From assembly GCF_003048675.2 (NCBI RefSeq), contig NZ_CP060707.1, positions 1,240,001-1,304,000 on the forward strand: DNA of 64,000 bases, given 5' to 3'. This DNA comes from Campylobacter concisus. Its GTDB lineage: Bacteria > Campylobacterota > Campylobacteria > Campylobacterales > Campylobacteraceae. This document shows, piece after piece, positions 55,428 to 63,966 of this stretch. Each line of letters opens with the position of its first letter. Position 1 is the first letter of the stretch. The notes beneath the pieces are model-generated. The model made no database searches and was not told the DNA's origin. It saw only the letters and a program-made list of their open reading frames with translations. The translations under genes and the position numbers were made by a program.

Positions 55428-56519
55428 TTAGTTTTTGCGCCGTTTGTAATAAATCGCACCTCCACTAAAAAGCAGTAAAACCACACCGCATGATGCTAGG
55501 CAAAATATAAATTTACCAAGCTCGCCAAAGATATATCCAGCGTGCAAATCAAGCATAAATTTATAAATTTCAAATGACTTTGGCATGGCATTTTTTGAAA
55601 TTTGCTCGCTTTTTGTATCGACTAAAAGCCTAGCACCATCTCTCTCGCTAGCACCTTTTGGCAGGTAAAAGAGCATAAATTTGACGCCGCCGCTATTTGC
55701 TATAAATTTTAAAGCCTCAAACTCGTCTCCAAATTTAGAGATGAAAATTTCATAAGCCTTTTTAAGGTTTGCCACCTTTTGCTCGTCGCTTAAGCTAAAG
55801 CCATTTTTGTTTGTAAAATTTGGCTTTTTAAAGACCTTCTCTTCGCCACAAATTTGATTTATAACCTTAACAAAACTCTCATAAGAAAAGTAAAGCCCAC
55901 TAATGCAAATCACGCTTAAAACGGCGCCAAGATAGATACCCAAAAAGCCGTGTAATGAATACAAAAACGCAAATTTTCTTGCTTTTAAATTTAGCTTAAA
56001 AGCATCCCCCACCCTGCTTCTAAACCTCCAAAAATATATAGCCGCCCCGCCTATCAAGATAAAAAGCAACGCAAGCGTAGAGAGCGCTATTAGCTCGCTT
56101 GCAAATTTGGTCAAATTTTCATTTTTAAAAAGCGAAAGGGCTAAGTTTTTATGCAAATTTAAAACCAGCCCTATAAATTTCTCTGCACTATTTTTGCCTG
56201 AAATTTCTCCAGTATAAGGATCTACAAAAAACGACTCAAACTCGCCGTTTTCGTTAGTTCCGCTTATGACGTAAGCCTTGTTTGCCTCTGATTTTATCTT
56301 TAGGTAGCTAAGATTAAAATTTGGCTCGCTCTTGCTAAAAATTTTTAAAATTTCATCTATCTCTAAAAGCTTTTTGCCAGCCACAACCTCATCTTTGCTA
56401 AAGATATCAATTATCTCATCGTGATACGAGATGATCGCTCCACTAATGCTAAGCACAAGAAGCGGCAAGGCAAAGATAAAAGCCAAGATGAGATGAAATT
56501 TTTTCAAAATTTTTATCAT
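55428..56519 (-). CDS. PepSY-associated transmembrane protein
   Basis: A 363-residue inner membrane protein with four main spans (about 9-30, 140-163, 190-210, 335-357) and PepSY-like periplasmic segments between (EIDEILKIFSKSEPNFNLSYLKIKSE; FFVDPYTGEISGKN). His5 and HAG/HGF motifs near the spans could ligate haem. Proteins of this type, encoded beside TonB receptors, act as ferric-siderophore or haem reductases. It starts one base after the receptor stop, so the two are co-transcribed. Confidence 0.82.
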   Translation of the reverse strand: MIKILKKFHLILAFIFALPLLVLSISGAIISYHDEIIDIFSKDEVVAGKKLLEIDEILKIFSKSEPNFNLSYLKIKSEANKAYVISGTNENGEFESFFVDPYTGEISGKNSAEKFIGLVLNLHKNLALSLFKNENLTKFASELIALSTLALLFILIGGAAIYFWRFRSRVGDAFKLNLKARKFAFLYSLHGFLGIYLGAVLSVICISGLYFSYESFVKVINQICGEEKVFKKPNFTNKNGFSLSDEQKVANLKKAYEIFISKFGDEFEALKFIANSGGVKFMLFYLPKGASERDGARLLVDTKSEQISKNAMPKSFEIYKFMLDLHAGYIFGELGKFIFCLASCGVVLLLFSGGAIYYKRRKN

Positions 56520-56520
56520 T

Positions 56521-58467
56521 TTAAAACTTTAGATTAAAACCAAGCTCGATCTTTTGCCCGTCAGCTATCAAGATGTCGTATCTGCCAGATCTTGTCGTAA
56601 AGTACTCATTAAAGAGGTTATAAACGCTTAGATTTAGACTGAAATTTTTAGTTACGTTGTAGTTTATGCCAAGATCAGCGATCACGTAAGGTCTCATATC
56701 ATCAGCATAGCTAAATGAGTTTTTAGTCCTACCATAATAATTTATCTGAGACCAGAAATTTAGCCATCTGTTTAGCTCGTAGTTCGCTCCAAATTTAAAT
56801 GTATGAAGCGGATAGTTGTTTAAACTTTTGCCTATCTCGGCTCCATCTTTTTGTTTTGATCTTGTATAAACATAGCTTTGATTTAGCCTAAGAGCATTTG
56901 TCACCTGCCACTCATTTGTTAGTTCAACTCCGTAAATTTCAGCTTTGCCGATATTTACACTCTCCCAAATACCATTTGGATAAATTTTGCCTTTATGTCT
57001 GCAAACACTGCCTCTTGAGCAGATAGGGCTATAGCTTAACATATCTTTAAAACTTGTGTAAAAGCCAGTTAGCGATGCTTCAAAGCCTTCATTGTCATTA
57101 TAAACGCCGCCAAATTCATAGCTCACGCTTGTCTCTGGCTTAAGGCTGCTTCTACCAAGCTGTGCTCCACGTCCTCCAGCAAATGGCAATGCAAGATCTT
57201 GCGTGCGTTGTTTGATGTCAGGCGTAGCGTATCCTGTGCTAACTCCGCCTTTTAGGGCAAAAAAGTCATTTAAGTTATATATACCATAAATTCTTGGTGA
57301 AACGTGCGAGCCATAGTTCTCGTCGTAGTTATAGCGAATGCCAGTGCTTAAGATAAAGTCTTTCGTAAGGTGATAATCATCCTCGCCGTAAAGCGAAATG
57401 TCATATCTTTTTACATTTGCAGCGTCTGCGGTGGTTGCCTTTTCATCAAGCTTTTCTTTTTTGGCGTTTAGCCCTAAAGTAAAGGCGTTGTTATCAGTAA
57501 AATATGAACCTTTTGTATCAAAATTTAGTGTTTTTAACGTCAAATTTTGTTGTGCTATCTCTTTTATCTTGCCGTAAGAGAGGTAGCTTTGAAGTAAGAT
57601 ATTATCAAGCCTTGCTTCGTGGCTTAAATTTATCACATCGCCCTTTATTCTCTCGCTAGCAACCGAGTTAGTACCAGTTGATAGTGTTTTGCCTTTAGTT
57701 CTTTTATATTTCACATCACTTCTTGCAAGCTCAAGCGTGATGTCGTTATTTTCATTTGGTCTAAAAAAGAGCTTCGTGCCAAAATTTCTATCTTTTTGCT
57801 CTCTGTTTGCGTATGAGATTTTATCCTCTGACTTGTTTAAATTTTTGCCATAAACTGAGATGCTTAAAAGATCGTCTATTAGCCCAGAGTGTAGATAGAG
57901 GCTGTTGTAAAACTCGCCGCTTATATTTTTATTTCTAGCAAATTTATAGCTTGAGCCAAGATTTGCATGAAAGTCGTTACTAAACTCATCTGTTATGATA
58001 TTTATCACGCCACCCAGTGCGTCACTGCCATAAAGCGAGCTCATAGGACCGCGTATCACTTCGATACGGCTTATCGCACTTGCTGGTGGGATGAAGCTAT
58101 ATGAGCCTCCAACGCTTCTTAGCCCCTTATAAGCGTTATCTCCTGGCACTGGCATGCCATTTACTAAAATTTTAGTAAATCTTGGAGAGAATCCGCGTAT
58201 AGAAATTCCTCGTCTATTTGCCGCTTCGGGAGTCGTTCCAAAAAGGCTTGGCACGTCTTTTACCATGCTCTCAACGTCCTTGTGATTTCTCTTTTCTAGC
58301 GCATCTTGAGTGATGACGCTAAGCGTTGCAGGGGCATCTTTTATATTTTGCTCAAAGCCAGTTGCGCTCACTACTTTAACCTCTGGCAGAACTTTATCTT
58401 CATTTGCAAAAAGCGGTAAATTTATAAAAACTGCCGCACAAATAGAAATTTTTAATAGACTTCTCAC
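56521..58467 (-). CDS. TonB-dependent outer membrane receptor
   Basis: About 648 residues from GTG 58467, chosen because AAGGAG lies six bases upstream and a signal peptide (RSLLKISICAAVFINLPLFA) begins there. The TonB box region is LPEVKVVSATGFEQ; the plug domain (about 35-150) has DVESMVKDVPSLFGT and RIEVIRGPMSSLYGSDALGGVINIIT; a 22-strand barrel follows and ends LGFNLKF with terminal Phe. Resembles catecholate-siderophore receptors of the CfrA/FepA type. A Fur-like box lies 38 bases upstream and an AraC regulator is divergent, so iron-repressed expression is likely. Confidence 0.92.
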   Translation of the reverse strand: MRSLLKISICAAVFINLPLFANEDKVLPEVKVVSATGFEQNIKDAPATLSVITQDALEKRNHKDVESMVKDVPSLFGTTPEAANRRGISIRGFSPRFTKILVNGMPVPGDNAYKGLRSVGGSYSFIPPASAISRIEVIRGPMSSLYGSDALGGVINIITDEFSNDFHANLGSSYKFARNKNISGEFYNSLYLHSGLIDDLLSISVYGKNLNKSEDKISYANREQKDRNFGTKLFFRPNENNDITLELARSDVKYKRTKGKTLSTGTNSVASERIKGDVINLSHEARLDNILLQSYLSYGKIKEIAQQNLTLKTLNFDTKGSYFTDNNAFTLGLNAKKEKLDEKATTADAANVKRYDISLYGEDDYHLTKDFILSTGIRYNYDENYGSHVSPRIYGIYNLNDFFALKGGVSTGYATPDIKQRTQDLALPFAGGRGAQLGRSSLKPETSVSYEFGGVYNDNEGFEASLTGFYTSFKDMLSYSPICSRGSVCRHKGKIYPNGIWESVNIGKAEIYGVELTNEWQVTNALRLNQSYVYTRSKQKDGAEIGKSLNNYPLHTFKFGANYELNRWLNFWSQINYYGRTKNSFSYADDMRPYVIADLGINYNVTKNFSLNLSVYNLFNEYFTTRSGRYDILIADGQKIELGFNLKF

Positions 58468-58505
58468 AAAAAACTCCTTATTAAAATTTAAATCACATTT
58501 TACTA

Positions 58506-58524
58506 AAATAAAATAATCGTTATC
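58506..58524 (-). promoter_or_regulatory. Fur-box-like operator
   Basis: The 19-base segment matches the Fur consensus at 13 of 19 positions, with a perfect right half (ATAATCGTTATC apart from one base). It lies between the TonB receptor and the divergent AraC gene and could control both. Confidence 0.65.
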
Positions 58525-58574
58525 AATATCAGACATAACGCTAGAGGGATTAAATTTAACGCTCAAGGGATAAA

Positions 58575-59459
58575 ATGATAATTTTAGATAAAAGATATGG
58601 CATAAGTAAAATCTCGCGAAGCAACAAGCGGATAAATGTAGAATTTTTTAAACAAAATAATGGCATCAGCTACCTAAAAAGCGAGATTTTATGCAACGAA
58701 ATCATAAAAAGAGAGAGCCAGGGAGATAAAAAATATCTATTTTTAATGTTTAACGAAGCAAAAGATAATCTTTGCTTCAAGCTCGATAAAAAAGAGTATC
58801 TTTTAAGCAGGGATGAGTTTTGCATAGGGCTGGTAAATGATAGCTTAAAAGGCGTTTTTGAATATCAAAATAAATTTTATAAAACCAAAACCTTGCTTTT
58901 TGAAGAGCACTACGCAAATAAGCTTGAAATTTTTAGTGAGCTTAGGCTTGAAGAGAAATTCGATCTTATAAAATACAAAAAAGATAAGGATCAAATTTGC
59001 GTTTTAAACGAGCTTGAGACGACAAATTTATATGATGGCACGATGAGAGAGATCTTTATAGAGTCAAAAATTTTAGAGCTTATCTACAAGAGCAAAGCTT
59101 TAAAAGATGAGAAAATTTGCTTTAGTAGCGACGAAGAAAAAGTGCTTTTAAAGGCTAAGAAAATTCTGCTTACTCGCATGCAAAATCCCCCAAGTATCAA
59201 AGAGCTAGCCCATCTTTGCGGCACTAATGACTTTTGGCTTAAGAAAAATTTTAAATTCTTTTTCAAAGAGACGATTTATCAGCTTTTAGCAAAAGAGCGA
59301 CTAAAGCTTGCATTTGCCCTTTTAAAGCAAAATGATATCAGCATAAAAGAGGCTGCCAGTATCGTTGGCTACACAAATGCAGCACATTTTGCAAAAATTT
59401 TTAAAGGCACTTTTGGCTTTTTACCAAGCGAGCTAATAAGGCAAAAAAGCTACTTTTAA
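58575..59459 (+). CDS. AraC-family regulator (PchR-like context)
   Basis: A 294-residue regulator with two C-terminal helix-turn-helix motifs (about 200-290: PSIKELAHLCGTNDFWLKKNFKFFFKETIYQLLAKERLKLAFALL and ISIKEAASIVGYTNAAHFAKIFKGTFGFLPSEL). The first 190 residues are a divergent sensor domain. AraC regulators divergent from a TonB receptor usually sense the cognate ferric siderophore and activate the receptor, as PchR does; this is inferred from position. AAGGGAT precedes the ATG. Confidence 0.85.
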   Translation: MIILDKRYGISKISRSNKRINVEFFKQNNGISYLKSEILCNEIIKRESQGDKKYLFLMFNEAKDNLCFKLDKKEYLLSRDEFCIGLVNDSLKGVFEYQNKFYKTKTLLFEEHYANKLEIFSELRLEEKFDLIKYKKDKDQICVLNELETTNLYDGTMREIFIESKILELIYKSKALKDEKICFSSDEEKVLLKAKKILLTRMQNPPSIKELAHLCGTNDFWLKKNFKFFFKETIYQLLAKERLKLAFALLKQNDISIKEAASIVGYTNAAHFAKIFKGTFGFLPSELIRQKSYF

Positions 59460-59514
59460 ACTGCGCTAAATGCCAAATTTCTTATAATCGCCAAAATTTA
59501 AAAAAGAGAGAAAT

Positions 59515-60561
59515 TTGCAAGTTTATATCCACGTGCCATTTTGCGAGAGCAAGTGTCCTTACTGCGCCTTTGGCTCAAGCGACGACGAATTTAAGAAGGT
59601 TAGCGCTTACTTTAAAGCGCTTTTCCTTGATCTAAATTTCCAGCTAAAAAGCCAAAATGTAAAAGAAATTTCAACCATTTTTTTTGGCGGCGGCACACCA
59701 AGTGCGGTAAATGCCAAGCTTTATGATGAGATTTTTAGCATTTTAGCTCCACTTTGCACGCCCAAAACTGAGATAACGCTTGAAGCAAATCCAAATTCAG
59801 CAAATTTAGCCTGGCTAAAGCATGTAAAAAATTTAGGCGCAAACCGCATAAGCTTTGGTGCTCAAAGCTTTTTTGAAGATAAGCTTAAATTTCTAGGGCG
59901 CATCCACAGCAAGGAGCAAATTTTTAAAGCAGTTGAAAATGCCCATGCAGCTGGCTTTAAGAGCATAAATTTAGACCTCATCTATGACACTAAATTTGAT
60001 ACCAAAAAGCGCCTTTTGGCTGAGGTTGAAAATTTAAAAAGCCTTGCTATCACGCATCTAAGCGCCTATTCGCTCACACTTGAAGAAAACACCCCATTTG
60101 CTGGCAAAAAAAGCTATAAAAAGGATAGCGACACTTTGGCTAAATTTATGATAGAGCAGATCCAGAGGGCTGGCTTTAAGCAGTATGAAATTTCAAATTT
60201 CGGAGAAATTTGCAAGCACAATCTTGGCTACTGGCAAGGCAAAAACTACCTTGGTGTGGGGGCTTTTAGCGTGGGCTTTGTAAATGGCACTAGATACTAC
60301 GCCAAAAGTAGCATAGACGCCTACATCGCTCAGCCAACGCATAGAGAAAGAGAAATTTTAAGCCAAAGCGAGCTAGCTAGAGAGCATATATTTTTAGGGC
60401 TTAGAAGCATCGTAGGCGTGGAGGCTGGGCGTTTAAGCGAGACTCAGAAAAAAAGAGCAAATTTACTTGTAGAAAATGAAAAACTGCTCTTTAAAGAGGG
60501 CAAATTTTACAACCCAAATTTCTTATTAAGCGACGAGATCGCACTCTTTATCGAGGGCTAA
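59515..60561 (+). CDS. hemW: HemW-like radical SAM haem chaperone
   Basis: A 348-residue radical SAM protein; Cys9, Cys13 and Cys16 (FCESKCPYCAFGSS) bind the [4Fe-4S] cluster, here in the HemW arrangement. FFGGGTPSAV, ITLEANPNS, RISFGAQSFFEDKLKFLGRIH and INLDLIYDTKFDTKK are conserved. HemW resembles HemN but lacks coproporphyrinogen oxidase activity and inserts haem into respiratory enzymes. The start is TTG at 59515 with GAGAG upstream. First of the hemW-tatB-tatC-queA string. Confidence 0.9.
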   Translation: MQVYIHVPFCESKCPYCAFGSSDDEFKKVSAYFKALFLDLNFQLKSQNVKEISTIFFGGGTPSAVNAKLYDEIFSILAPLCTPKTEITLEANPNSANLAWLKHVKNLGANRISFGAQSFFEDKLKFLGRIHSKEQIFKAVENAHAAGFKSINLDLIYDTKFDTKKRLLAEVENLKSLAITHLSAYSLTLEENTPFAGKKSYKKDSDTLAKFMIEQIQRAGFKQYEISNFGEICKHNLGYWQGKNYLGVGAFSVGFVNGTRYYAKSSIDAYIAQPTHREREILSQSELAREHIFLGLRSIVGVEAGRLSETQKKRANLLVENEKLLFKEGKFYNPNFLLSDEIALFIEG

Positions 60562-60628
60562 ATTTATAAAAATTTGAGCAAAGTCAAGATAAAATACAAA
60601 GCTTAAATAAAATTTAACAGAGGCAAAA

Positions 60629-61027
60629 ATGTTTGGAATGAGTTTTTCTGAGATCTTGGTCATCGCCGTGATCGCCGTGCTAGTTTTGGGCCCTGACAAG
60701 CTGCCAAGCGCTATGGTGCAGATCGCCAAATTTCTAAAGATGTTTAAAAAAGGCATAAACGACGCAAAATCAACTTTTGATCAAGAGATGAAGATAGCCG
60801 AGCTAAAAGAAGACGCTCAAAAATATAAAGAAAGCATAACTCAAAGCGCTCAAAGCGTACGTAAAAAACTCACTTTTGAAGAGCTTGACGAGATCAAAAA
60901 AAGCGCAAGCGACGTCACTGAGAGCATACAAAACGTCGTAAGCGACACGAAAAAAACGGTAGAAAATATACAAAATCCAACAAATTTAGTTAAAGATGCG
61001 ATCTTAAACGATAAAAAAGAGGCGTGA
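60629..61027 (+). CDS. tatB: Sec-independent translocase protein TatB
   Basis: A 132-residue protein with one N-terminal span and the TatA/B hinge (MSFSEILVIAVIAVLVLGPDKLPSAMVQIAKFLKMFKKG), followed by an amphipathic helix and a long charged coil (about 40-125). The E8-type Glu in FSEI and length over 100 residues mark TatB, not TatA. It binds Tat substrates with TatC. tatC overlaps by one base. A tatA gene is elsewhere. Confidence 0.93.
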   Translation: MFGMSFSEILVIAVIAVLVLGPDKLPSAMVQIAKFLKMFKKGINDAKSTFDQEMKIAELKEDAQKYKESITQSAQSVRKKLTFEELDEIKKSASDVTESIQNVVSDTKKTVENIQNPTNLVKDAILNDKKEA

Positions 61028-61782
61028 TGTTTGAAGAGCTAAGACCCCATTTGATCGAACTTAGAAAGAGGCTTTTTATAAGCATAGTAAGCGTTTTTGT
61101 CTGTTTTGGCATCTGCTTTACATTTTGGAATCCACTGCTTGCATGGATGAGCGAGCCGCTAAAGCAGGTCTTACCAGCTGGCTCAAATATCATCTTTACA
61201 CAGATCCAAGAGCCATTTTTCACTGCGATGAAGGTCGCTTTTTTTGCTGGTTTGGTGCTTGCTTTGCCTATCATTTTTTGGCAGTTTTGGCTATTTGTCG
61301 CACCTGGGCTTTATGATAATGAAAAAAAATATGTGATCCCATTTGTGCTTTCAGCTTCATTTATGTTTGCGTGCGGGGCGGCGTTTTGCTACTACGTGGT
61401 CATCCCGCTTGGCTTTACATTTTTGGTAAATTTTGGCGGTCAGCTCTTTACGGCGCTGCCAAGTATCGGCGAATACGTGGGCTTTTTCACGAAACTTCTG
61501 ATCGGCTTTGGAATTTCATTTGAGCTGCCTGTCATTACATTTTTCTTAGCAAAGATAGGCCTTGTCGATGACAAGATGCTAAAAGACTACTTCAGATACG
61601 CAGTAGTCGTCATCTTTATCTTTGCAGCCATCGTCACACCGCCAGATGTTATAAGTCAAATTTTAATGGCACTGCCACTCATCGGACTTTATGGAATTTC
61701 TATCATCGTAGCCAAAAGAGCTGGCAAAAGCGACGACGATGAAGAAGATAGCGATACAGACAGCGACGCAGGCGATGAGTGA
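61027..61782 (+). CDS. tatC: Sec-independent translocase protein TatC
   Basis: A 251-residue six-span membrane protein that recognises twin-arginine signals. Start is ATG 61027 (MFEELRPHLIELRKRL), overlapping the tatB stop. RPHLIELRKRL at the N-terminus and FVAPGLYDNEKKYVIPF are the TatC signatures, with Glu in the conserved loop region. The C-terminus is a Lys-then-Asp/Glu-rich tail (KSDDDEEDSDTDSDAGDE). Client in this window: the transglutaminase-like protein at 17.5 kb. Confidence 0.97.
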   Translation: MFEELRPHLIELRKRLFISIVSVFVCFGICFTFWNPLLAWMSEPLKQVLPAGSNIIFTQIQEPFFTAMKVAFFAGLVLALPIIFWQFWLFVAPGLYDNEKKYVIPFVLSASFMFACGAAFCYYVVIPLGFTFLVNFGGQLFTALPSIGEYVGFFTKLLIGFGISFELPVITFFLAKIGLVDDKMLKDYFRYAVVVIFIFAAIVTPPDVISQILMALPLIGLYGISIIVAKRAGKSDDDEEDSDTDSDAGDE

Positions 61783-62797
61783 TATAAACGATATCTCAAG
61801 CTATGATTATTTTTTGCCTAATGAGCTCATCGCAAAAGAGCCAGTTTTGCCCAAAGAAGAGGCAAGACTGCTTGTTTATCTTAAAAAAACAAAAGAGATA
61901 AAGCACTATAAATTTAAAGATCTAGCCAGTCTCATCCCAGATGATGCGGCGGTCATTTTTAACAATACAAAGGTAGTTAAAGCCCGCATTTTAGGACACA
62001 AACAAAGCGGCGGAGCTTGCGAAGTGATGCTAAATCAACCGCTTAATGATAATAAATTTAGCGTCTATATAAGGAGCAAAGTAAGTGTCGGTAGCGTTTT
62101 AAATTTCGCTGATAGCATAAAGGTAAATGTGCTTGAGCTAAATGACGATGGCTCAAGGGTGGTAAATTTCACCAAAGATGGCGTTATTTTAGATACGGCG
62201 CGACTTTTTAGCGAGCTAGAAAAGATCGGTCACGTCCCACTTCCGCCATACATAAAAAGAGCTGATACAAAGGATGACGAGAGCTGGTATCAAAGTATAT
62301 TTGCCAAAAATAGCGGCGCAGTCGCGGCTCCGACAGCTAGCCTGCACTTTAGCGAGCAGATGCTAGAGAGAATAAAGGTAAAGCACGAGGTCGCCTACAT
62401 CACGCTTCACGTGGGCGCTGGGACATTTAAGGGTGTGGAGTGCCAAAACATAAATGATCACAAAATGCACTCTGAGTTTTACGAGCTAAGCGAAAAAGCT
62501 CAAGAGATCATAAGCTCAAATAAGCCCATCCTTGGCGTTGGCACGACAGTTACTAGGTGCGTTGAAGAATTTGCTAGAAGCAAGCAGCCAAGTGGCTTTT
62601 GCAAGCTATTTTTAAATCTAAACAATAAGCCTATCAGACAAAACTACCTTTTAACAAATTTTCACCTACCAAAATCAACGCTGATAATGCTAGTTACTAG
62701 CTTCATAGGGCTTGAAGAAACGATGAGGGTTTATGAAACGGCGGTTAGCGAAAAGTATAGATTTTACTCATATGGAGATGGGATGCTTGTGATATGA
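61775..62797 (+). CDS. queA: S-adenosylmethionine:tRNA ribosyltransferase-isomerase
   Basis: A 340-residue enzyme that builds epoxyqueuosine in tRNA. ATG 61775 (MSDINDISSYDYFLPNELIAKEP) overlaps the tatC end by eight bases. Conserved segments are VIFNNTKVVKARILGHK, VPLPPYIKR, VAAPTASLHFSEQML, ITLHVGAGTFKGV and FHLPKSTLIMLVTSFIG. Together with CmoA/CmoB the window thus encodes two wobble-base pathways. Confidence 0.96.
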   Translation: MSDINDISSYDYFLPNELIAKEPVLPKEEARLLVYLKKTKEIKHYKFKDLASLIPDDAAVIFNNTKVVKARILGHKQSGGACEVMLNQPLNDNKFSVYIRSKVSVGSVLNFADSIKVNVLELNDDGSRVVNFTKDGVILDTARLFSELEKIGHVPLPPYIKRADTKDDESWYQSIFAKNSGAVAAPTASLHFSEQMLERIKVKHEVAYITLHVGAGTFKGVECQNINDHKMHSEFYELSEKAQEIISSNKPILGVGTTVTRCVEEFARSKQPSGFCKLFLNLNNKPIRQNYLLTNFHLPKSTLIMLVTSFIGLEETMRVYETAVSEKYRFYSYGDGMLVI

Positions 62798-63588
62798 AAA
62801 ATGTCGATTTTATCGCGCAAATGGAGCTTTTTTTAGAGGCACTTTTTAAAGACGCAACCACCAGAGATAACGCCATCGTCTTTAACTACAACCCAAACTA
62901 CCCACGCTATCTAAGCTTTGAAGCACACAAGCTAATAGGTGCGATCAAAAATTTAAGCAAATTTTACCTAAATAGCGTTAGCAACTCAAAACTGCTAATC
63001 TCCTTTACTCTAGTAAGCTACAGCCTAAGTTTGGTGCATTTTGACATACATATAAGATGTACTTCATGCCCGCAAAAGCCAAATGAGAAGCTAGTAAAAG
63101 AAGCTGGCGAGCTATTAAAAGAGCTAAATGCCAAGATGAGCAAAGCAGAGGATGGCTTTAATATAAGCATAAGCGTGCCACTACCAAAAAGCGGGACATT
63201 TAAAAGGCAAAGCGTCGAGATAGCAAGCCTCTTAGGCAAAAATGCGATAATAGCTTGCGATGATGAAAATTTATTTTTAACGCTAAGTCATGAGCTAAGC
63301 TTTACAGGGCTGAAGCTTAGCAAACAAAAGAGCTTTGAGAGTTTAAATTTACACATAAAAGATGCCATTTTTAAGCCAGACATCATCTTTGTGCAAAAGG
63401 AGTATCTAAGCGACAAAACAAGGCTTGATGAGATGCTAACTTATCAAAAGCTTAAGAATTTCTACATCGTCATCATAAGCAAAGATGAAGCTAAAAGTAT
63501 CAAAAGCGAGAAGATGACCACACTTAGACAGCCATTTACTAGCGATAGTTTGCACGAGACTTTAGGGATAGTGGCTAGGAATTTATAA
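62794..63588 (+). CDS. Degenerate histidine-kinase/receiver-like protein
   Basis: A 264-residue soluble protein starting ATGA-overlapped on queA. Residues about 40-140 resemble a GHKL ATPase fold without its N and G boxes (LIGAIKNLSKFYLNSVSNSKLLISFTL; ISISVPLP). Residues about 148-260 resemble a receiver: acidic pair in IIACDDENLF, but the phospho-Asp position is Gln (PDIIFVQKEYLS) and the conserved Lys before Pro-Phe is Gln (TLRQPFTS). It would therefore not phosphorylate in the usual way. An adaptor or anti-regulator role is inferred. It overlaps the 3' end of ruvX. Confidence 0.6.
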   Translation: MKNVDFIAQMELFLEALFKDATTRDNAIVFNYNPNYPRYLSFEAHKLIGAIKNLSKFYLNSVSNSKLLISFTLVSYSLSLVHFDIHIRCTSCPQKPNEKLVKEAGELLKELNAKMSKAEDGFNISISVPLPKSGTFKRQSVEIASLLGKNAIIACDDENLFLTLSHELSFTGLKLSKQKSFESLNLHIKDAIFKPDIIFVQKEYLSDKTRLDEMLTYQKLKNFYIVIISKDEAKSIKSEKMTTLRQPFTSDSLHETLGIVARNL

Positions 63589-63966
63589 AATTTTTAGGTA
63601 TCTCTTTAAGATGATGGTGGCTGAGACGCTATCAAGCCTGCCATCTCGCTTTGTGTTTGTGTAAATTTCACTTGCCTCGCTGCTGCTAAAGGCCTCGTCT
63701 TGATAGACGATCGCAGCTTCCACCTCCAAAAGTGAGACAAAATGCTCGATACGCCTTCTCATCTCATCCTCGCTACTACCACCGATCGGAATGCCCACTA
63801 CTAGCGTGTTTGGAGCGTATTCATTTACTTTTTGGCTTACATCTCTTGCGGCTTGGTTTCTGTTTTTTCTGAGAACTGGCTCAAGGGGCGTCACGACCTC
63901 GCCAAAGCCAAAAGCAAGCCCTATGCGCTTTAGTCCAACATCGATCGCCATAAATTTCTCTCTCAT
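63583..63966 (-). CDS. ruvX: Holliday junction resolvase-like protein RuvX/YqgF
   Basis: A 127-residue RNase H-fold nuclease: MAIDVGLKRIGLAFG, VVGIPIGGSSEDEMRRRIEHFVSLLE, VYQDEAFSSSEAS and RLDSVSATIILKRYL give the acidic active-site residues. It is required for 16S rRNA 5' end processing and proposed in recombination. The ATG overlaps a TGA ending an upstream frame (dprA candidate); convergent with the kinase-like gene by six bases. Confidence 0.92.
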   Translation of the reverse strand: MREKFMAIDVGLKRIGLAFGFGEVVTPLEPVLRKNRNQAARDVSQKVNEYAPNTLVVGIPIGGSSEDEMRRRIEHFVSLLEVEAAIVYQDEAFSSSEASEIYTNTKRDGRLDSVSATIILKRYLKIL

